64,000 nucleotides of DNA from P52-10 sp041397365 (lineage in GTDB: Bacteria > Pseudomonadota > Alphaproteobacteria > Rhizobiales > Xanthobacteraceae): positions 1 to 64,000 of the forward strand of contig JAWKWT010000010.1 in the NCBI GenBank assembly GCA_041397365.1, given 5' to 3'. Below are positions 24,736 to 36,022 of the stretch, in pieces (within the stretch, counting starts at the first letter, position 1; each line of letters starts with the position of its first letter). Under the pieces are notes generated by a model. That model did no database searches. It saw only the letters and a program-made list of their open reading frames with translations, and had not been told where the DNA came from. Both the position numbers and the translations under genes were made by a program.

Positions 24736-24842
24736 AAACAAAAAGACAAGTGAAGAGTCTGATTCAACGCGAGTTGAAGCAGCCTCTAGCGTCTCCGCTG
24801 CCAGCATCGACGGTCAGCTCCCTGCCTTCCCTCCGTGCCGGA

Positions 24843-25770
24843 TCACTTTGCGCGCGGCGATCGTTGATGTCGTTTTCCGGAGAGCGTGCGGCTCAGGACC
24901 TGTCGCATTTCGCCGATAAGGATTTGCGTTCCGATCGACAGCGAGCCGCGTCGCCGGTAGGTCGCGGCGACCTCCCGGTCCCAGGTGACGCCGCGGACGC
25001 GAAGGGTGACGATTTCGTTCGGGCGCCCGCGTTCGAAGGCGAGTTCCTGCGGCAGATACGATAGAAAATCCGACGCCACCAGCGCTCGATTGTACGGCGC
25101 GGAGTTGCTTTCGATCTGCACGGTCGGGATCGGCAGTCCGGCCTTGACGAACGGGGCGTTGAAGCGTTCGCGGCCATGCACCCCGGGCCGAGCATTACCC
25201 AGGGAAACCGAAGCAGGTCCTTCAGCGAGACGGTTTTTCGCAACGCATGGATGGTTCGATCTCGCGATGACGCTGACGGGATCGACATAGACCCCCGGAG
25301 ACGAATTCGTCGCTCTTTGATCTGGCAGCGCGCCGAACACGATGTCGATTTCGCCGCGGTGAAGCCCCGAGATCAGTTGGTCGTTCAGTCCGGTCGTGAT
25401 CTGAAGCCCGGCTCCCGGATTTTTCTTCAGGAAAGCGGCGGTGATGCGCGGGAGAAGGGTTTCGGTGATGGGTGGGAGAGCAGCTGACGATGATCTGGCT
25501 GTAGAGCCTTTTCTGAACCGCGCTGATTGCCTCGATCGCGTGGCGGCTCGACCGCGATCAGTTTGGCATGCTTCAGCATCACCTCGCCGGCCGGTGTCAG
25601 CAGCGCCAAAGCCGTGTCCGCTCGAACAGCTTGACGCCGAGCGTGTCCTCGAAGGCGCGGATGCTTTTGCTCAGCGCCGGCTGCGTCAGCCGCTCCTCTG
25701 TTGCGGCGCGCACGAAGCTCTGATGGCGGGCGACGGCCAGGAAATGACGGAGAGAACGTGAGTCAATCAT
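24843..25770 (-). pseudogene. LysR family regulator, frameshifted
   Basis: Reading leftward from ATG 25768-25770, the helix-turn-helix is clear (MIDSRSLRHFLAVARHQSFV, then RLTQPALSKSIRAFEDTLGV and KLFERTR), but the frame ends soon after residue 55. LALLTPAGEVMLKHAKLI continues in another frame, and the effector domain appears in a third (with DPVSVIARSNHP near 25280 and LSYLPQELAFERGRP). The last ~165 residues of the effector domain remain open. It would have regulated the divergent Bug-type gene at 25964. Multiple frameshifts make it inactive, unless the sequence is wrong. Confidence 0.8.
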
Positions 25771-25963
25771 AACTTTTCTTCATGCAAGATACCATGGAAT
25801 GAATTTGACGGCCTGTGGTTCCTTGTCAATACTTGGGCTGTTGCGGTGAGCCGAAAGAAGACCGGGCCATCATTTGTTGGCCGGGTCTTTTTATCTGCGC
25901 CCGAACGCCGCCAAGCAAAGAACAAACACCGCCCTGACGGTCGAAATTGAGGAGGGTTCTGCA

Positions 25964-26935
25964 ATGAAATTCGGGAAAGGTATTCTTGTTGCGCTGCTGT
26001 CGCTTGCGACCGTGGGGCTCGCGCATGCGCAGCAATATCCGGACAAGGCGGTGAGAATCGTCGTGCCGTTCTCGGCCGGCGGTCCGACCGATGTCGTCGC
26101 GCGCGTGGTTGCGGAGGGCTTGAGTCAGGAATTGAAACAGCCGTTCGTCGTCGAGAACCGTCCGGGAGCGGGCGGAGCGATTGCCACCGATATCGTCGCG
26201 AAGGCAAAGCCGGACGGCTATACGCTGGGCGTGATCGGCACGGGATCGTTCACCATCATTCCGTTCATGGACCCGAAACTGTCCTACAAGCCGAGCCAGG
26301 ATCTGACGGCAGTTGCCATGCTCAGCACGCTCGATCTGATGATCGTTGCGAAAGCCGACTCCAAGTACAAGAACATGAAGGAACTGATCGCCTTCGCGAA
26401 GGACAATCCGGGCAAGCTGACCTACGCCACCGCCGGCGTCGGCAGCACCGCGCATCTGGACATGGAGAATCTTTGGAACATCGCTGGCGTCAAGGCGCTG
26501 CACGTGGCCTATGCGGGCGATGTTCCGGCCGCTCAGGGGATCATGACCGGCGACGTCGCCATCGGCCTCATCAGCGCGTCGGTTTCAGCCTCGCTTGTCG
26601 AGGCCGGAAAGCTGAAAGTGATCGCTTATGGTGGACCGGGGCGGGCGAACGGGTTCCCGGACGCATTGTCGGTGGAGGAGCAGACGGGCTTCAAGGACTA
26701 CGTCGCGAACTCCTGGAACGTTCTGATCGCGCCGGCCGGCACGCCGCAGGACATCACGAAGAAGCTCAACGAAGCGGCCATGAAGACATTGGCAAAGCCG
26801 GACGTTCAGAAGAAACTGCGCTCGAACGGCCTCACGGCCTCGAAGGGTGACGTGAAATATGCGGTCGACTATGTTGCGAAGGATGCCGACAAGCGGCGCC
26901 GGGTGATCGAACTGATCGGCCTGAAGCGAGAGTAG
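25964..26935 (+). CDS. Bug/TctC family tripartite tricarboxylate transporter receptor
   Basis: About 323 residues. A signal peptide (MKFGKGILVALLSLATVGLA, cleavage after HAQ) sends it to the periplasm. The Bug signature is complete: YPDKAVRIVVPFSAGGPTDV, VENRPGAGGAIATDIVAKAK PDGYT and YATAGVGSTAHLDME. Bug proteins bind carboxylates or other small organics, though many have no adjacent membrane subunits, as here. ATG 25964 follows GAGGAGGG. It is divergent from a decayed LysR gene and upstream of a monooxygenase gene, separated by a strong hairpin. Confidence 0.9.
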   Translation: MKFGKGILVALLSLATVGLAHAQQYPDKAVRIVVPFSAGGPTDVVARVVAEGLSQELKQPFVVENRPGAGGAIATDIVAKAKPDGYTLGVIGTGSFTIIPFMDPKLSYKPSQDLTAVAMLSTLDLMIVAKADSKYKNMKELIAFAKDNPGKLTYATAGVGSTAHLDMENLWNIAGVKALHVAYAGDVPAAQGIMTGDVAIGLISASVSASLVEAGKLKVIAYGGPGRANGFPDALSVEEQTGFKDYVANSWNVLIAPAGTPQDITKKLNEAAMKTLAKPDVQKKLRSNGLTASKGDVKYAVDYVAKDADKRRRVIELIGLKRE

Positions 26936-26951
26936 TAGTCTTCTTTAGCGA

Positions 26952-26980
26952 CGATGCTCCAGGCACTGCCTGGAGCATCG
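26952..26980 (+). terminator. Strong hairpin after the Bug-type gene
   Basis: A 13-base stem CGATGCTCCAGGC (26952-26964) / GCCTGGAGCATCG (26968-26980) with a three-base loop. There is no T-run after it, and the next gene starts 8 bases on, so it may attenuate or protect mRNA ends rather than simply terminate. Confidence 0.6.
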
Positions 26981-26987
26981 GATCGTC

Positions 26988-28844
<1,857 letters not shown>

Positions 28845-28872
28845 CCGAAAGCACGGCGACAGAGGACGGCAC

Positions 28873-30081
28873 ATGACACGACCCTTCGAAGGCCTGCGCA
28901 TCCTGGATTTTACCCAGGTTCTGGCCGGTCCCTATGCGACGTTCCAGTTCGCCCTGATGGGCGCCAACGTCATCAAGATCGAGCGGCGCGAAGGCGAGGA
29001 CCTGCGCTACATGGACATGCGCCGCACGCCCGTCAGCAACGCGCTGCGCGAGCAGGGGCTGATGCCGCGCTGGCAGGCCGTCAATGCCGGCAAGCGAAGC
29101 CTGACACTGGATTTGCAGAAGCCCGAAGCGGTCGAGATCATCAAGCGCCTCGCGGCGTCGGCCGATGTGGTGGCCGAGAATTTCCGGCCCGGCGTGATGG
29201 ACCGGCTCGGCATCGGCTATGAGGCGCTGTCGAAGATCAATCCGCGATTGATCTACTGCGCCATCAGCGCGTTTGGCCAGACCGGGCCGGAGCGGCTCGG
29301 CGCCGGCTATGACGGCAAGATCCAGGCGATGTCCGGCCTGATGGCGATGACGGGACATGAAGCGACCGGCCCGACGCGCGCCGGCTTCGCGGTGTGCGAC
29401 GTGATCGCGGGTTCGACGGCGGCGCTCGCCATCGCCAGCGCGCTGCATCAGCGGCACAGCACCGGCAGGGGCCAGATGATCGACGTCTCGATGCTGGAGG
29501 CGGCGCTGGCGTTTCTCTCTAGCGAGGTGGCCGATCTGACCATGACGGATGTCAGGCCGACATTGCTCGGCAATCAGGCCGTCAGCCTCGCGCCGACCGC
29601 CGACCTGTTCAAGACGGGCGACGGCTATATTCTTCTCGCGGTCAATTTCGACCGCCAGTTCAAGGGACTGATGACGGCCCTCGGACGATCGGACGTGCTC
29701 GACGATCCGAGATTTGTCGACGACATTTCACGCGCCCGGAACGGCGACGCGGTTCGCCGGATCATCGAGGAAGCGCTTGCGGCGAAGCCCGCGCGGGAAT
29801 GGGAGCGTATCCTCAACGATGCGGGCGCGCCCTGCGCGAGCATCTGGAAGCTCGAGGAGGTGATCGAGCATCCGCAAATTTCCGCGCGCAATGCCCTGCA
29901 CGAGGTCGAAGCCCGTGGCGCGACGCAGCGGCTGGCCGGGCTCGGCTTCAAGCTGGCGCATGGCGGCGGCGCGATCGACCGTCCGGCTCCGAAACTGAGC
30001 GAGCATTCGGAAGAAATTCTTCGGGAGGCAGGGTTCGACGCGGCGGAACTTGCGCGGTTCCGGGAGCAGGGTATCGTCTAG
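28873..30081 (+). CDS. Family III (CaiB/BaiF) CoA-transferase
   Basis: 402 residues, standard length. It opens with PFEGLRILDFTQVLAGPYAT, followed by VIKIERREGEDLR and NAGKRSLTLDLQ. The catalytic aspartate by alignment is Asp176 in AVCDVIAG, and GRGQMIDVSMLEA follows. The enzyme should transfer CoA between two acids. ATG 28873 has GAGGA 8 bases upstream. It is the middle gene of a monooxygenase / CoA-transferase / flavin-reductase-like set on one strand, suggesting breakdown of a ketone or alicyclic acid; the substrate is not known. Confidence 0.9.
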   Translation: MTRPFEGLRILDFTQVLAGPYATFQFALMGANVIKIERREGEDLRYMDMRRTPVSNALREQGLMPRWQAVNAGKRSLTLDLQKPEAVEIIKRLAASADVVAENFRPGVMDRLGIGYEALSKINPRLIYCAISAFGQTGPERLGAGYDGKIQAMSGLMAMTGHEATGPTRAGFAVCDVIAGSTAALAIASALHQRHSTGRGQMIDVSMLEAALAFLSSEVADLTMTDVRPTLLGNQAVSLAPTADLFKTGDGYILLAVNFDRQFKGLMTALGRSDVLDDPRFVDDISRARNGDAVRRIIEEALAAKPAREWERILNDAGAPCASIWKLEEVIEHPQISARNALHEVEARGATQRLAGLGFKLAHGGGAIDRPAPKLSEHSEEILREAGFDAAELARFREQGIV

Positions 30082-30120
30082 AGCGCGGTCGTTTCAGGAC
30101 AAGAACGGACAAGGTGGCCG

Positions 30121-30717
30121 ATGGAAATCAAGGCGGGCGACCTGGATTACAACGCCACCTACAAGATATTGACGGGCGCGATCGTGCCGCGCCCGATCGC
30201 CTGGGTGACGACGCAATCGAGCGCGGGCGTGGTGAACGCCGCGCCTTTCAGTGCGTTCACGCTGGTCTCGCCGGACCCTCCGCTGGTTCTGTTTCTCTCC
30301 TCGCAGCGCGAGCGCCGGAAAGATACCGAGCGCAATGTGCGCGAGACCAAGGAGTTCGTGGTCAATATCGGCGATCAGGCTTGCCTGCATGATCTGCATA
30401 TGACCTCGGCCGAACTCGGGCCGGAGCAGAGCGAGACGGAACAGTTTGCGATTCCGCTGACACCGAGCCTGTCGGTGAGGCCGCCGCGCATCGCCGGCGC
30501 GCCGGTCTGTTTCGAATGCCGGCTGGTGCAATTGCTGGAGTTCGGCAACGACCCGCACACGATGATCATCGGCCAGGTCGAGCATTTCTATCTGCGCGAT
30601 GACATCTACACGAACGGCCGCATCGACCAGTCGAAGTTGCAGCCGATCGCGCGGATCGGTGGCCCGACCTACGCGCATCTCGGCGAGTTCATCCATCTGT
30701 CGCCGCCGGCGAGGTGA
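30121..30717 (+). CDS. Flavin reductase family protein (FMN-binding split barrel)
   Basis: 198 residues of the DIM6/NTAB type: YKILTGAIVPRPIAWVTT, NAAPFSAFTLVSPDPPLVLF and ETKEFVVNIGD are characteristic of FMN-binding split-barrel proteins. Such proteins either reduce flavin for a partner monooxygenase or act as oxidoreductases themselves. It lies 39 bases after the CoA-transferase and in one run with the monooxygenase gene, so a linked function is plausible, although Baeyer-Villiger enzymes normally do not need a separate reductase. A hairpin repeat follows its stop codon. Confidence 0.88.
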   Translation: MEIKAGDLDYNATYKILTGAIVPRPIAWVTTQSSAGVVNAAPFSAFTLVSPDPPLVLFLSSQRERRKDTERNVRETKEFVVNIGDQACLHDLHMTSAELGPEQSETEQFAIPLTPSLSVRPPRIAGAPVCFECRLVQLLEFGNDPHTMIIGQVEHFYLRDDIYTNGRIDQSKLQPIARIGGPTYAHLGEFIHLSPPAR

Positions 30718-30735
30718 ATCCGACTCCATTTTTTT

Positions 30736-30784
30736 GAGCATGATCTTTTCCGAAAACCGGTTCCCACTTTTCGGGATCATGCTC
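30736..30784 (+). repeat. Hairpin repeat, copy E
   Basis: Near-identical to copy A: GAGCATGATC, TTTTCCGAAAACCGG, TTCCCACTTTTCGGGATC and ATGCTC. It is preceded by a T-run (30729-30735). It follows the flavin-reductase-like gene. Confidence 0.8.
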
Positions 30785-31003
30785 CGTCGCTTCGGTCCGC
30801 GCGGATCGAGCGCGAGGCGATCACTTCGCCGAGTCGGTCGAAGGCCAGTTCGGTGAAATGAATCGCAAGTCCCGGCGCGCTGGACACCGGTCGCGCGCAG
30901 ACGCCGGCATTCGCCGCTTTCGTTGCGCTCGCTCAAACTCGGCTCGCACGCCGCGCGTTAAACGGGAATGGCTCATGGCGGCCGTTCGTCCGGGAGTGCG
31001 ACA

Positions 31004-32167
31004 ATGACGAAACTGAGGGCCTATCAGGGGCCGGCGATTCTTTCCCACGGGTTCAGGCTCTTCTTTCTGGCCGGAGCGATCTACACGGGTTTGACGGTTC
31101 TGCTCTGGCTCGGGATGTATCGCGGCGACGTCGTGATCCCGGTGGCATTCACACCGCGCGACTGGCACGTTCACGAAATGCTGTTCGGCTATGTTGCAGC
31201 CATCGTCGCCGGGTTTCTGCTGACGGCGGTGCCGAACTGGACCGGCGGCCTGCCGCTTCAGGGCCGACCTCTTGTCGTTCTTTTCTCGTTCTGGATCGCG
31301 GGACGCTTCGCGCTCGGCTTCTCCGAAGCTATCGGCTGGATTGCCGCAGCCGTGATCGATTCCGCCTTTCTGCTCGTGCTTGCGGCTGCGGTGGCGCGCG
31401 AGATCGTCGCCGGGCGGAAATGGAACAATCTGAAAGTGGTGTATCTGATCTGCCTGCTCGCGGCGACGAACGTCGCGTTCCATCTCGAATGCCGTTTCTG
31501 GGGTTCGGCCGAATATTCCGCACGCGCCGGCATGGCCTTGATCGTGACGCTGATCGGCCTGATCGGAGGGCGCGTGATCCCGAGCTTCACGCGCAACTGG
31601 CTCGCGCGCCAGCCGGCGGGACGCATGCCGGTTCCATTCAATCGATTCGATGCGCTGACGATAGCGGTGGGTTCGATAGCGATGATCGCCTGGATCGTGG
31701 CGCCTGTCGGTCGTGGGACAGCGGCGCTGCTGGCGCTGGGCGGTTGTCTTCATCTGGCTCGACTGGTGCGATGGGCGGGCGAGCGGACGTATCGCGATCC
31801 CTTGGTGTTCATCCTGCATCTGGCTTATGCTTTCGTGCCGGCGGGATTTTTCCTGAGCGCGGGAGCGGCGCTCGATTGGCTGCCGCCGGGCGCTGGAATT
31901 CATGCATGGGCGGGCGCGATCGCGGCGATGACGCTGGCCATCATGACGCGCGCCTCATTGGGCCATACCGGACGGACGCTGTCGGCGTCACCCATGACCG
32001 TCTGCCTCTATCTCGCGGTGTTCGTCGCGGGCTTCGCACGCATCTGCGCGGCGCTCGAACCGACTCTGTCTTCCATTCTTCTGCCGTTCGCCGGCGTGGC
32101 CTGGGCCGTCGCGTTTCTCGGCTTCGCAATCGTCTATGCGCCGATGTTGTGCACGCCGCGCGAATGA
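31004..32167 (+). CDS. NnrS family protein
   Basis: About 387 residues with 10-12 membrane segments. The NnrS signature is clear: ILSHGFRLFFLAGAIY, RDWHVHEMLFGYVAAIVAGF LLTAVPNWTG, GGRVIPSFTRNWLA and ITRASLGHTGR-type MTRASLGHTGRT. The conserved histidines suggest haem or metal binding. NnrS proteins help cells cope with nitric oxide and are usually regulated by NO-responsive factors. It is alone here, with no denitrification genes in the window, and I do not see a clear NNR/FNR-type box upstream. ATG 31004 is preferred over 30968. Confidence 0.88.
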   Translation: MTKLRAYQGPAILSHGFRLFFLAGAIYTGLTVLLWLGMYRGDVVIPVAFTPRDWHVHEMLFGYVAAIVAGFLLTAVPNWTGGLPLQGRPLVVLFSFWIAGRFALGFSEAIGWIAAAVIDSAFLLVLAAAVAREIVAGRKWNNLKVVYLICLLAATNVAFHLECRFWGSAEYSARAGMALIVTLIGLIGGRVIPSFTRNWLARQPAGRMPVPFNRFDALTIAVGSIAMIAWIVAPVGRGTAALLALGGCLHLARLVRWAGERTYRDPLVFILHLAYAFVPAGFFLSAGAALDWLPPGAGIHAWAGAIAAMTLAIMTRASLGHTGRTLSASPMTVCLYLAVFVAGFARICAALEPTLSSILLPFAGVAWAVAFLGFAIVYAPMLCTPRE

Positions 32168-32386
32168 TTGTCGTGCATGCGGGCGTTCGATGTCACCCGC
32201 GCGACGTGCGTCGCGCGTGGGCCAGATGTCGCATGCTCGTCGAGCATAAAAATAGTGCTGCAATTTCGTGGCCAAATGCCGTTTGCGATCGCGTGATCGC
32301 ACCAGAACTATTTGACAATCTCTTGAATAGGGGCAGATACTCAATTTAACAGGCTTCTAAAAAAAGAAGGCCGGGAGGAACTAGCG

Positions 32387-33949
32387 ATGCTCAGCAGATA
32401 TCTTCTTGCGGGCGCTGTCGGGCTCATGTCGCTGAATGCGACGGCGCAGGCGCAGACCAAGGACACGCTGGTCGCGGCGCTTGCTGCGGAAGGCACGGTG
32501 CTCGATCCGGCGCGCTACTCGGCGGGTGTCGATCAGTATTTCATCGGTCAGATGTTCGAACAGCTTGTCCGGTTCGACCCCGATCTGAAGCCGGTGAACT
32601 GGCTCGCCGAATCCTGGTCCATCGAAGGTACGGCCGAGAAGCCGATCATCGATGTGCATATCCGCAAGGGCGTGAAGTTTCACAGCGGCGATCCGCTGAC
32701 CTCGGCCGACTTCGAATTCTCCTATCAGCGTCTGAAGGATCCGAAGATCTCACGCTGGACGCATCTTCAGGCGAATGTCGAAAAATTTGAAATCATCGAC
32801 GATCATCACTTCAAGCTGCATTTCAGTGCGCCGGACGGCGACTATATCGTCGGCTCGCTGCAACTGTGGGCGATGTCGAAGAAGTATTACGAAAAGGCGG
32901 GCGAGGACGGATTCGCGAAGGCGCCGGTCGGCACCGGCCCGTGGAAATTCGTGTCGCGCTCGATCAAGGAGGATCTGAAGCTCGATGCGTTCGAGGATTA
33001 TTGGAACAAGGATGCGCGGCCGAAGATCAAACACCTCGTACTGAAGATCATTCCCGAAGATCTCACGCGCATCGCCGCGTTCAAGTCGGGTTCGGTCGAT
33101 TGGGTTGACGCCGTACCGCTGTCGCAGATCAACGAAGTCAAGAAGATGCCGGGCGTGAAGACGTTCACGGCGATGACGCCCAACAATCTGTTCATCAACT
33201 TCCCGACCTACAAGCCGGATTCGCCGTTCAGCAAATTGAAGGTGCGGCAGGCGGTGGCGCATGCGGTCGATGTCGACGCCATCATCAAGAGCGTGCTGTT
33301 CGGGCAGGGCGAACGCTATGTGGAGGTCGGCCGGGGCTCGACCGGCTACGATCCGAACCTGAAGCCGTATCCTTACGACATGCGCAAGGCGAAGCAGTTG
33401 CTTTCCGAGGCCGGCTATCCGAACGGCTTCGAGACACCTTGCTACAATCTGATTACGCAGCGCGAACCGAATGTGAAGGAGATGGGCGAGGCGGTGTTCG
33501 CCTATCTCGGCACGGTCGGAATTCGCTGCAAGGTGCAGGGCCTCGAATATTCGGCGTGGATCAATATCGGCCGCCGCGGCCGCGATGCGCCGCCGGAGAT
33601 GGATGGCGTGCTGATGTGGATGTGGGGACATGGCCTGCCTGGCGATCCCGGCACGCCATGGGCCGGGCACCTTCACAGCTTCGTCAAGGGCAAAGGCTTT
33701 GGCAGCTACTCGTTCGACAACGATCCGCAGGCCGACAAGATGGTCGAGGAGCTGAAGCAGACCATGGCTCCGGAGAAGCGCGCCGAACTCATCAAGAAGA
33801 TCGCGCGTTACAAGCACGAGAACGTGCTCGGCGGCGTCACGACCTATCGTCCGGTGGTCACGCTTGCATGGCGCGACAATGTCGAGTTCCGGCCGTGGCC
33901 GTCGCCGGGCTCGTGGCGCGGTTTCCAGGAAGTTAGCTTCAAGAAGTAG
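32387..33949 (+). CDS. ABC transporter substrate-binding protein, family 5 (oligopeptide type)
   Basis: 520 residues with a signal peptide (MLSRYLLAGAVGLMSLNATA, cleavage near AQA). The family 5 pattern includes DTLVAALAAEGTVLDPARYS, VHIRKGVKFHSGDPLTSADF and VGTGPWKFVSR. These periplasmic proteins bind peptides, but also nickel, haem, sugars or other compounds. ATG 32387 follows GGGAGGAACTAGCG. Permease and ATPase genes follow at 34209 onward. A second, closely related but frameshifted binding protein lies at 44038. The cargo cannot be read from sequence; acyl-CoA genes further along suggest an organic acid or conjugate. Confidence 0.9.
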   Translation: MLSRYLLAGAVGLMSLNATAQAQTKDTLVAALAAEGTVLDPARYSAGVDQYFIGQMFEQLVRFDPDLKPVNWLAESWSIEGTAEKPIIDVHIRKGVKFHSGDPLTSADFEFSYQRLKDPKISRWTHLQANVEKFEIIDDHHFKLHFSAPDGDYIVGSLQLWAMSKKYYEKAGEDGFAKAPVGTGPWKFVSRSIKEDLKLDAFEDYWNKDARPKIKHLVLKIIPEDLTRIAAFKSGSVDWVDAVPLSQINEVKKMPGVKTFTAMTPNNLFINFPTYKPDSPFSKLKVRQAVAHAVDVDAIIKSVLFGQGERYVEVGRGSTGYDPNLKPYPYDMRKAKQLLSEAGYPNGFETPCYNLITQREPNVKEMGEAVFAYLGTVGIRCKVQGLEYSAWINIGRRGRDAPPEMDGVLMWMWGHGLPGDPGTPWAGHLHSFVKGKGFGSYSFDNDPQADKMVEELKQTMAPEKRAELIKKIARYKHENVLGGVTTYRPVVTLAWRDNVEFRPWPSPGSWRGFQEVSFKK

Positions 33950-34208
33950 GCGTGAGGCGCGCGTGTAACGCATAGGGCGAGTTCTGCGCGGAGCGTGGAA
34001 TCGCCTTATGCCCGAAACGCTGCTTGCTTCGATGCGACGTTGTATTCGAGGGCGCGTGCATCGAAGTCATCTGCATTCGGCGACGTGCGGTTGGCGACAT
34101 GCGCTCGGGGTTTTTCGCGTTCGGGGTAGCTCGCAGGCGGGGTCACTCTGACAATATGATTTGTCGTGACGGTATGATTGCGGTTCGTCACCGCGGAAAC
34201 GGGAACTG

Positions 34209-35123
34209 ATGAAGGCTGTTTTCGCCAAGGGCTTTCTGAATGCGGTCATCAGCATATTGGGTGCGAGCCTGATCATCTTCGTGATCTCGCGATGGTCGGG
34301 CGATCCGGTGTCCCTGATGCTACCGATGGATGCACCGCAATCGGCGGTCGATGCGCTGAAGCAGGAGCTTGGGCTCGATAAGCCGATCTGGGAGCAATAT
34401 CTGATCTTCCTCTGGAAGGCGCTTCAGGGGGATTTCGGCCAGTCGTACCGGTGGCAGATGCCGGCGCTGACGCTGGTGCTGGAGCGCCTGCCGGCGACGA
34501 TCGCGCTGGCGAGCGCGGCCTTCGCGTTCTCGCTGATGCTGGCGATCCCGCTCGGCGTGCTGTCGGCGGTGTATCGCGGCTCGTGGATCGACCAGATCGG
34601 GCGAGTGATCGCGATGCTCGGTCAGGCGGTGCCGTCCTTCTGGGTCGGCCTCATCCTCATTCTGGTGTTCGCCGTCGGCCTGCAATGGCTTCCGGCATTC
34701 GGCTCCGGCGGATTGCAGCATCTGATCCTGCCGGCGATCTCGCTCGGCTGGTACCCGGTGGCGGCGCAGACGCGCATCATCCGCTCCGGCATGCTGGAGG
34801 TCCTGGACAGCGACTACATCCGCATGGGCCGCGCGGTCGGCACGCCGGAGCGGCTGCTGGTGTGGAAATATGCGTTCCGCAACGCGCTCCTGCCGCTGGT
34901 GACGATCATGGGCGTGTACTTCGCCTCCATGCTGAGCGGTGCGTTCGTGGTCGAGACGGTGTTCGCCTGGCCGGGGCTCGGCCGCACCGTGGTCGAGGCG
35001 GTGTTCTCACGCGACTATCCGGTGGTGCAGGCCGGGGTATTGATCGCCACCATTCTATTCGTGGTGTCGAACTTCCTGGTCGACCTGTCCTATGGCCTGA
35101 TCGATCCGAGGATTCGGCTATGA
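34209..35123 (+). CDS. ABC transporter permease, DppB type
   Basis: 304 residues with six membrane segments. It shows the DppB/OppB pattern: an N-terminal segment (LNAVISILGASLIIFVISRW), SGDPVSLMLPMDAP, and the coupling region YIRMGRAVGTPERLLVWKYA FRNALLP. It forms half of the membrane pore. The 258 bases before it (33950-34208) hold no gene that I can support. Its TGA overlaps the next ATG. Confidence 0.9.
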   Translation: MKAVFAKGFLNAVISILGASLIIFVISRWSGDPVSLMLPMDAPQSAVDALKQELGLDKPIWEQYLIFLWKALQGDFGQSYRWQMPALTLVLERLPATIALASAAFAFSLMLAIPLGVLSAVYRGSWIDQIGRVIAMLGQAVPSFWVGLILILVFAVGLQWLPAFGSGGLQHLILPAISLGWYPVAAQTRIIRSGMLEVLDSDYIRMGRAVGTPERLLVWKYAFRNALLPLVTIMGVYFASMLSGAFVVETVFAWPGLGRTVVEAVFSRDYPVVQAGVLIATILFVVSNFLVDLSYGLIDPRIRL

Positions 35124-36022
35124 GCGTCGCCTCCGCGCCGGTTGAAGTGCCCGTGGCGGCAACGGAGCGCAAAGCGGGGCTGTTCTCGCGGCTGCGCCTG
35201 AAGGGCGCGCCGTGGATTCCGCTCGTCATCCTCGCAATGGTGCTGATCGCGGCGCTCGGCGGCGAGAGTCTCGCGCCGCACGATCCGAACGGCCTGAATC
35301 TTGCGGCGGCCTTCAAACCACCGTTCTGGCAGACGGGCGGGACCTACGAGTATCTTCTCGGCACCGACAATCTCGGTCGCGATGTGCTATCGCGCATCAT
35401 GGCCGGCGCGCGGGTGTCGGCGATCGTGGCGCTCTATGCGATCGTGTTCTCGGGCGCGATCGGCACGATGCTCGGCATCGTCGCCGGCTATTTCGGTGGC
35501 ATCACCGACGCGATCATCATCCGCATCGCCGAGATCAAGATGGCGATTCCGAGCCTTGCGCTGGCGCTGATCTTCTCGGCGACGATGGAGCCGGGACTGT
35601 CGACCGTCATCATCGTCATCGTGCTGACCTACTGGACCTGGTATGCGCGCATCATCCGCAGCGAGATCCTGTCGCTGCGCGAGCGCGATTATGTGGCGTT
35701 CGCCAAGGTCGCGGGCGTGGGCTCACTGACGATCTTCTTCCGCCACCTGCTGCCGAACATCTTCAACACGCTGGTGGTGCTGATGACGTTGCAGGTCGGA
35801 CAGGTGATCCTGTTCGAGGCGTCGCTGTCGTTCCTCGGCCTCGGCATCCAGGCGCCGGAGACGTCGTGGGGGCTGATGCTGGCGGATGCGCGGCAATACA
35901 TCACCTATGCCTGGTGGGGCATCACCATGCCCGGCATCGCCATCATGCTCACCTGCCTGTCCTCTAACCTGGTCGGCGACTGGCTGCGCGATCTGCTCGA
36001 CCCGAAGCGGAGACAGCTATGA
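35120..36022 (+). CDS. ABC transporter permease, DppC type
   Basis: 300 residues; ATG 35120 overlaps the preceding stop (ATGA). The DppC pattern includes the N-terminal membrane segment PWIPLVILAMVLIAALGG, LGTDNLGRDVLSRIMAGAR, and the coupling motif VAFAKVAGVGSLTIFFRHLL PN. The second half of the pore. Its stop overlaps the start of the ATPase gene, so the genes are translationally coupled. Confidence 0.9.
   Translation: MSVASAPVEVPVAATERKAGLFSRLRLKGAPWIPLVILAMVLIAALGGESLAPHDPNGLNLAAAFKPPFWQTGGTYEYLLGTDNLGRDVLSRIMAGARVSAIVALYAIVFSGAIGTMLGIVAGYFGGITDAIIIRIAEIKMAIPSLALALIFSATMEPGLSTVIIVIVLTYWTWYARIIRSEILSLRERDYVAFAKVAGVGSLTIFFRHLLPNIFNTLVVLMTLQVGQVILFEASLSFLGLGIQAPETSWGLMLADARQYITYAWWGITMPGIAIMLTCLSSNLVGDWLRDLLDPKRRQL

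Noticed and set aside
32168..34208. Small genes in the intervals 32168-32386 and 33950-34208
   Set aside because: Only short frames without ribosome sites or recognisable products.
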